Source of the DNA: Trichobilharzia szidati
Lineage: Eukaryota; Platyhelminthes; Trematoda; Strigeidida; Schistosomatidae
DNA length: 64,000 nucleotides
Direction: 5' to 3'
Assembly (NCBI GenBank): GCA_944472155.2
Contig: OX235273.1
Span: forward strand, 30,601,204 to 30,665,203
The notes under the pieces were generated by a model. That model did not search any database, had not been told where the DNA came from, and saw nothing but the letters and a program-made list of their open reading frames with translations. This document shows, piece after piece, positions 58,263-64,000 of the stretch (its first letter is position 1; every line of letters begins with the position of its first letter). The translations under genes and the position numbers were made by a program.

Positions 58263-60819
58263 CTATCAAGAGTGAGAATGGGGTGTCTTTATTTTATTTT
58301 TAGATGACACATGATAAGCGTAAACTGGTGAGTACAGGAAAACGTTGTGTGCTGAGCTACTGATTCAGTTATCTAGAATACGCCTTCATCACAAACCCCT
58401 TAATTGTCTGAACACTGAAGTTTAACACGTTTTATACAAGTTTCTGCAACAAACCTTGGTAGTTGAAGGGCGTTTTCATGAACGAATCAGTCATTCAGAC
58501 AGAAAATTTCACGTTTTTAAATAGCCATTATAATGATAGACTAATCTCCTCGTGATATTGATTTATAACTGGGTGGACATCTGAAACATCATTGTGTGAT
58601 TAAACCGGTAATTCATTATTGACTTACTGAAGTGAGGTGGGTGTAAACATAAAATTCTGTATATCACATAATGCGTATTTAATTCCATGAGAATAAATAT
58701 TTCATTTCAACAATGTTGGATTTTGTAGCATTACTGAGATTGGCTCAACCTGCTATCATGAACGTACGCTGAAATGATACATATTCGTGGAGGTTATTTA
58801 TAACGGCGGTGACAGTACATTGTGTTTCATGAAAACACTACTCATTCATCTGTGTAAGTCTGTAATATTTGTATGTTTAAGTATAAATAATTCACTTGCA
58901 CTTCAAATATTTTCTGTAATCAGTTTGTATTTAGAGCGATAATATGCGTAGTCAAATGAAATTCTGATTTAGTTGATTTCATTTACGATTCACTGTTTCT
59001 TGGAAATACGACAGAGTGAAACGCAATCATAAGTTATATCATTTGAAATATGTTGCCTATCGTAATTACAAGAGAGTCTCATGTTTCCTTAGACTTCCCT
59101 TAAACAGAGTGACTTTGGAAATGCAGAGAAATATATATACAAATGTTGGTAAGAAAGGCATAATACCTAACTGACATCAGATAGGTGACCATACGGAATT
59201 AGTGGGTATTGCTCAGCAAAAACGTCTTTCATTAAGATTCTTCAGAATCAATCAGCTAAAAGGGTGTCTTAAGTCGAAACCCAGAAACGGAAGTGGTATT
59301 CACTATCCATTCCAAAAACACAGTTTCTAGGTATCAAACCTGATTTCGTCTTTGAAGAAATGGCGTAAATATAAGGTTGCTGTTAAGGTAGCAATACTGT
59401 TGCACCTGATTTGATGCACTGCTTCTTTTAGCTTTATGTGACGGAATTAGTCTGGAAATTATAAACGCTGAGGATCCTTTCTCATTCATAGTTATTCACA
59501 TGAATTTATTCACTTTTTAACTCATCTTCTGAATCATCGTATTTCGATTTTGATTACTGATTGAAACTGAATGGTGAAGAGTATTCGTGCTTCATTGCTT
59601 CACCTTTAGCCATCGTCTTTTATTTGAAAACATCTTCATACGATGATGTTGAAATTCTTCTTCACTTCAATAGAATAGTTTCGAAAGCTTATCAAGTACT
59701 ACCACGACCTAATTCACAGCTTCATCTGGAAACCGTGACTCTAAGATTTTTCTTTGAAATAGCTCTCTGAAATTTTGATTCTCATTTGATGAAAAATTTG
59801 ACCATTAACAACCCTGACTATATCCAGCCTCCTCAATCTCCTTGGCGAAGCCTATTCCAGAAACAGCATATCAAAATAGAATATTGTATTCTTTAGGCTA
59901 TTAGTGAATGTGTGTGTCAGATTCACATGGTCATGAGATGCTTGTGCGATGTTCAGAAAACCATGATGTTGTGTCTGCTGTTTGTGAATGTGGATTTCAT
60001 GATGCCTTCCAAATATTTTTCAGAATGAACAACTGGCTTTTCATTAGTTTTCCGTATTTAATTATGATTTGATGGTTTCCAACTATTTCAGAGGGCTGTT
60101 CACACATCGTTACCAGTCGTTTCGAAAAGTGCCTGTTTTAACTTATCATTCGAATTGTGTGGTTTACCTTTGTGAATACTGGATGCAATCACGAAGTCCA
60201 AAGATCTAAATGAATTTCTTGTTCTGTCTATTGAATATTCAGTTATGTTGTGAATATCATTATCATACATTTGCATCTTTAACCTTAATTTACATTACTG
60301 TGAAAAAACCTATCATTAATACGTCAGCCTGAAGTAGTTTATCTGTGTGAAGTTTCCAAAACCCAACATTCATTTCCCAGCTATTAAAAATTTTGGCTTA
60401 TATGGCAGCAGCCAAAGTAAAAAAATATTCGAGATGAAGCAAAGGAACTGAATAGTTGCAGATTCAGAAACATCCCAAACGTGCATTCATATTGAGACCA
60501 CGTTTCGATGAATGTTCAACAGATTCAAGCATTAAATTGAATGAAATAAAAAGAAGGAGCACTATTCACCGTGATCTTCACCAGTACTTCATCTTAATGA
60601 CAGCAATTCGAAAGCGCTCCCTAATGTACGTGCAGGACGAAACCATATAAAGTAATCATTTGAGTCAGAATATTTTCTGTATTGACCACAAGGGCAAATA
60701 AATGGAAAATAATACACAGCAAAATCGCCAGTTCTGTAAAACAGACTCACAATAGTGTGAGCATTGTGTATTTGTAAAATCAAATATTTCAAACCGATTT
60801 TATGTGAATACAAATTTCA
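58263..60819. other. Intergenic sequence, no gene supported
   Basis: Short frames at 59561-59770 and 60456-60650 lack splice or start support. The latter ends RKRSLMYVQDETI and shares only YVQD with the candidate exon at 58 kb. Confidence 0.45.
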
Positions 60820-61245
60820 TATATTTGTACAGTTTCAGATATCTGAATTTTCAACTTCAACGATGATATTGAAAAAGCTTATGATATCGACTGAAGATTT
60901 TACTAATCTGTCATGATCACATTGAAAAAAATCATCATTCTTATATCTCAAAAAATCATCATTTTTTAGAAGTTACTTTTTTGATAGATTTACGCATTTC
61001 TATCGAGAATGTTAAACATCGATTTGAGAGCAGAATTAAGACATTATGTACTTCTGTAAAAACTACTTTTATTCTTTATAAAATCGTTCAATGTATCACT
61101 CACTGTGTTTTATCAAGTAAGAATAATCTCGTAGAATGTAAAACCTCTGATTCGATTCGTTAGCGGTTTGTCGTGGATTTTCCATTGTAGAATTCATTCA
61201 CAGTAAGAAATTGTTAGCGGGTTGAGCTGTTTACTGATCACATTG
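60820..61245 (+). repeat. Left arm of a 0.4-kb inverted duplication
   Basis: Mirrored by 62610-63040. Both arms keep a 60-codon frame (ORF from about 60981 on +, 62874 on -) with only five amino-acid differences. In each, a TTTTTTGATAG or TTTTTTGAGAG acceptor-like site precedes ATTTACGCATTTC, and TCAA/GTAAGAATA follows. Confidence 0.8.
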
Positions 61246-62609
61246 TCATTCTGGTTTAAGACAGAATCTACTTTGAAGATGATTGCGACGCCCGGAATCC
61301 ATAATGTAACCTAAAACAAAGCAGTGGTTATTCCTCTTTTGTTCGCTGCTTAAGCATATCGAATGATGTTAGGAAATCCATTGATGAACATGCCTAATTA
61401 TACACCCAATTAATTGACTTCGCGAGAGCGATCAAACTCAGAGGGGAGATTCTTAGTTTCAAAACGTTAATTTGGAGTGATCTTGAAGAGGTAGGGTGAC
61501 TCTTCCCCTTTAAATGTTCTGATCAGTTCATTCTCAAAGCATCCTGTTATTATTTCATAAATGTACTCAGAGCTTAAAGAAGTACACAATCAGAGCGCCT
61601 TTAAAGACCTTCATTAGTAACAGAGAATAAAGTTGAACTTGATAATTGTCAAGTAGAAAAAGCCACAAAATTTATTGCAATATGCATAGATCAGGTCAGT
61701 TGTGAAATCTAGATTAAGGAACTCTTTGCAATTTGACTGAATTGTTCATTCTTTTATTGCATTCGGAAGGCACTAAGGGCTGGTTCATCTAATGCTTTGA
61801 AATATTCATCACCTTGTTATTGGTTGCATGCACCAGAAGTTAAAGATTTCAACCACACGCCTTTACTCTTGAGAGCGAATACCTCAAACTCAGTTGAGTG
61901 TTTTTCTCTTAATGGTTTAGAATTAAGTATTTGCTTCTTGACTATCCGCTGCAAAGCCTAAGTAAATTCGGGTAGGGAAGACAGTTTAAGTGCATATATT
62001 AGTCAAGGCAACCTTGATAGAATCAAGAGAGCAACAATAATCATTGAAAAAGATGAGCCTTCCTAGGTTTCTACAATCCCGAAATCCATCACTTCATAGT
62101 TAAAACCACAGGTATACTTACGGCCAGTATACCAGGAATAAAAATGATTATTCGAATATTGTGAGATTGTTGGGCGAAATCAATGAACTGAAATTGTTTT
62201 CGAATGGAGAAATAATCGTCTTGTGTCACGTTATCATAACTAGTTAAGAATAACTCCACCAGACAGTTGTCATAATTGAGTTTTGTATTACATTCCAATT
62301 CTCCGGATAAATATTTGAGTTTTGAACGCAAACCAAACGTTGATGCCATGGGTAATAAACTTCATGAAATTGTTGAGAGCAAAGATTATCACTGCTAATT
62401 ATTAAAAGGGACACTGAAATGAGACCTATTTTAGCACTCAAGCCGATTAGTAATATAGCGAATGGAAACTCGCAACTATGTAAATGGTGAAGAGTGCATA
62501 TTATCAAGATGTGATGAGTTCTATGTTAGTTGGGAACGAGATCAAGCAGTGACAGTGGATCCCAATGTGTGTTCATCTTGAAAGCAGATTCTATCACAAA
62601 ATAAAATGA
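61246..62609. other. Centre of the inverted duplication
   Basis: About 1.36 kb between the arms. It contains the minus-strand exon candidate listed at 62115-62443; otherwise no gene is supported. Confidence 0.5.
62115..62443 (-). other. Candidate exon region, unknown gene
   Basis: On the minus strand a GGTCTCATTTCAG acceptor (62456-62444) is followed by an open stretch (LLIISSDNLCSQQFHEVYYP) that stops at about 62244. A second frame starting MASTFGLRSKLKYL (62349) runs to a CTGGCC/GTAAGT donor at about 62115 and includes a hydrophobic IIIFIPGI. One model cannot use both frames without another splice, so the structure is unresolved. Confidence 0.25.
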
Positions 62610-63040
62610 CGAAATGATCGGTAAACAGCTCAACCCGCTAACAATTTCATACTGTGAATGAATTCTACAATGGAAAATCCACGACAAACCGCTAACGAAT
62701 TGAATAGGAGGTTTTACATTCTACGAGAGTATTCTTACTTGATAAAACACAGTGAGTGATACATTGAACGATTTTATAAAGAATAAAAGTAGTTCTTACA
62801 GAAGTACATAATGTCTTAATTCTACTCTCAAATCGATGTTTAACATTCTCGATAGAAATGCGTAAATCTCTCAAAAAAGTAACTTCTAAAAAATGATGAT
62901 TTTTTGAGATATAAGAATGATGATTTTTTTCTATGTGATCATGACAGATTAGTAAAATCTTCTGTCTATATCATAAGCTTTTTCAATATCATCGTTGAAG
63001 CTGAAACTTCAGATATCTGAAACTGTACAAATGTATAAAA
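62610..63040 (-). repeat. Right arm of the inverted duplication
   Basis: Reverse complement of 60820-61245 with scattered substitutions, for example GCATTTCTATCGAGAATG unchanged and GTAAGAATAATC against GTAAGAATACTC. Confidence 0.8.
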
Positions 63041-63200
63041 GTTTTTTATTCATAGTTTGTGCTTTTTACGCTATATAACTGATTTTTTATGATTAAAGGC
63101 ATACCTAGATGCAGTAAATATTTTTTCCACATTCAGTTGTAAGAATCGTTTGAACTGATTTTTTTTATATATCAACACGCAATAGATCGTTTCAGACTTA

Positions 63201-63210
63201 GTATAAATAG
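63201..63210 (+). promoter_or_regulatory. TATA box of a secreted-protein gene
   Basis: GTATAAATAG. Transcription would start near 63230, just past the ATG at 63226 and before the one at 63265. Confidence 0.5.
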
Positions 63211-63264
63211 TCAAAGAACTTCATAATGCTCACATTATTTTGCTTCGGTTTTACAGAACTAGTA

Positions 63265-63325
63265 ATGTTACTGTGGCTTATTCTCTGCTTATTCGCTTTT
63301 GTGGTCAACACCGCAAGTAACCCAA
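63265..63325 (+). CDS. First coding exon of a secreted protein (partial gene)
   Basis: ATG at 63265 opens MLLWLILCLFAFVVNTASNP, a short signal peptide with a likely cut after NTA, and stops at a strong donor CCAA/GTAAGT. An upstream in-frame ATG at 63226 would add 13 residues (MLTLFCFGFTELV) but probably lies before the start of transcription set by the TATA box at 63201, so 63265 is preferred. The exon ends with one spare base. A possible second exon is at 63545-63578; the rest of the gene would lie outside the window. Short signal-peptide exons of this type are usual for schistosome secreted proteins; the family is unknown. Confidence 0.5.
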
Positions 63326-63544
63326 GTAAGTTATTATGCTTTTCGAGTTAACTTTCAATTGAATATCTATTTGAAATTGTAAAATATAATCTTGAATCTG
63401 GTTGTAATTACAAAATGTTATCTTTAAATCCTGAAGAAATACTGTGCCAGGGATTTTCACATACATGCTTGTCTAAGTTTTAATCTTCATATCATCATTG
63501 ATGGGGACGTAAGCTTATATAATACGTTGATATAATTTTTATAG

Positions 63545-63578
63545 ATTCAGTGCCTTCTGAAATATCTTCTTTCCAGTG
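63545..63578 (+). other. Possible second (34-nt) exon of the 63-kb gene
   Basis: A TTTTTATAG acceptor, 34 nt and a CAGTG/GTAACT donor; joined to the first exon it stays open and adds NSVPSEISSFQ. If not spliced, the frame meets TAA at once. Weak donor, so low confidence. Confidence 0.2.
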
Positions 63579-64000
63579 GTAACTATGCCACAAGTTCTAA
63601 CAATATTTCATTTTTATGAAAGGTATGAAATATGAAGTAACAAGGCAATAAATTTGATGAATATGTTGTGACATATGTTTCGCATCAGTGAAGCATATCA
63701 ACGGGAAATCAGTCTGGCTGTTTGCTATTGCTTTCATCGATTCACAGGGTGAATGTGTAACAATTTTCGTGGCGTTCCTTGATCATCAGCAAGTGAATTT
63801 GAGGTTGAATAGAAAGACATTTGTACCGTGGCATATCGTAGACTTATGATGCAATTTTTAATAGGCTTTTTTGATTCACGTTTGCTTACTATATGGGTTC
63901 ACATTTGAATTTCAGTAGGATGCATGTTTATGGTTAATGTCTCAGATTCCACTAATTGTGGAATCAAAATGATCAAATCTCGTAGTGATTAGTATATTCA
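63579..64000. other. Intron or intergenic sequence at the right edge
   Basis: AT-rich; no further exon could be supported. Confidence 0.4.

Overview
The window looks like nuclear DNA of a blood fluke (Schistosoma or a close relative). The reasons are its AT-rich base composition, spliced genes with very short 5' introns (37-67 nt), and its mix of mobile elements. These include RTE-type (SR2-like) LINEs, Penelope-like elements with GIY-YIG endonuclease remnants, a CACTA-type transposase of the TNP2 family, Ty3/gypsy fragments, and tRNA-headed SINEs carrying decayed hammerhead-ribozyme cores as in the schistosome Sm-alpha family. Species and chromosome cannot be fixed from the sequence alone.

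The core of the window, about 4.8-38.8 kb, is an amplified locus. It holds six copies of one small three-exon gene in strictly alternating orientation (- + - + - +). CDS spans are 5516-6171(-), 12372-13027(+), 18013-18668(-), 24853-25516(+), 30450-31079(-) and 35537-36150(+). Each copy has a TATA box, a 15-nt first coding exon, a 46-nt signal-peptide exon, a last exon encoding a Cys/Gly-rich mature peptide, and an AATAAA signal. The predicted precursor is 74 aa (73 in copy 6, which lacks one Ala), otherwise identical in all six, and the mature part has 12 Cys in about 38 residues. Copies 1+2 with their 6.2-kb spacer are tandemly repeated about 12.49 kb downstream as copies 3+4. Copies 4/5 and 5/6 sit in further large palindromes. 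Several palindrome centres hold inserted elements: a CACTA fragment at 14244-16612 and a Penelope-like fragment at about 32795-33750. The array is bracketed by two outward-inverted copies of an RTE 5' region. I do not recognise the peptide family; secretion is inferred from the signal peptide, and micro-exon-gene-like organisation is an analogy.

Left of the array are a decayed gypsy pol (1-1235, -), a Penelope-like remnant (about 2160-2800) and an 800-bp (TTAC)n array grown from a short seed that is still visible in other copies of the same repeat module. Right of it (39-64 kb) is ordinary repeat-rich intergenic sequence. It contains a broken RTE LINE (39.2-41.5 kb), an RTE remnant (43.7-44.5 kb, -), SINEs, three more Penelope-like or gypsy pieces, three perfect-hairpin foldback elements (49.2-52.6 kb) and a 0.4-kb inverted duplication (60.8/63.0 kb). 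A few exon candidates are present, the best being a TATA-driven signal-peptide exon at 63265-63325 whose gene runs off the window.
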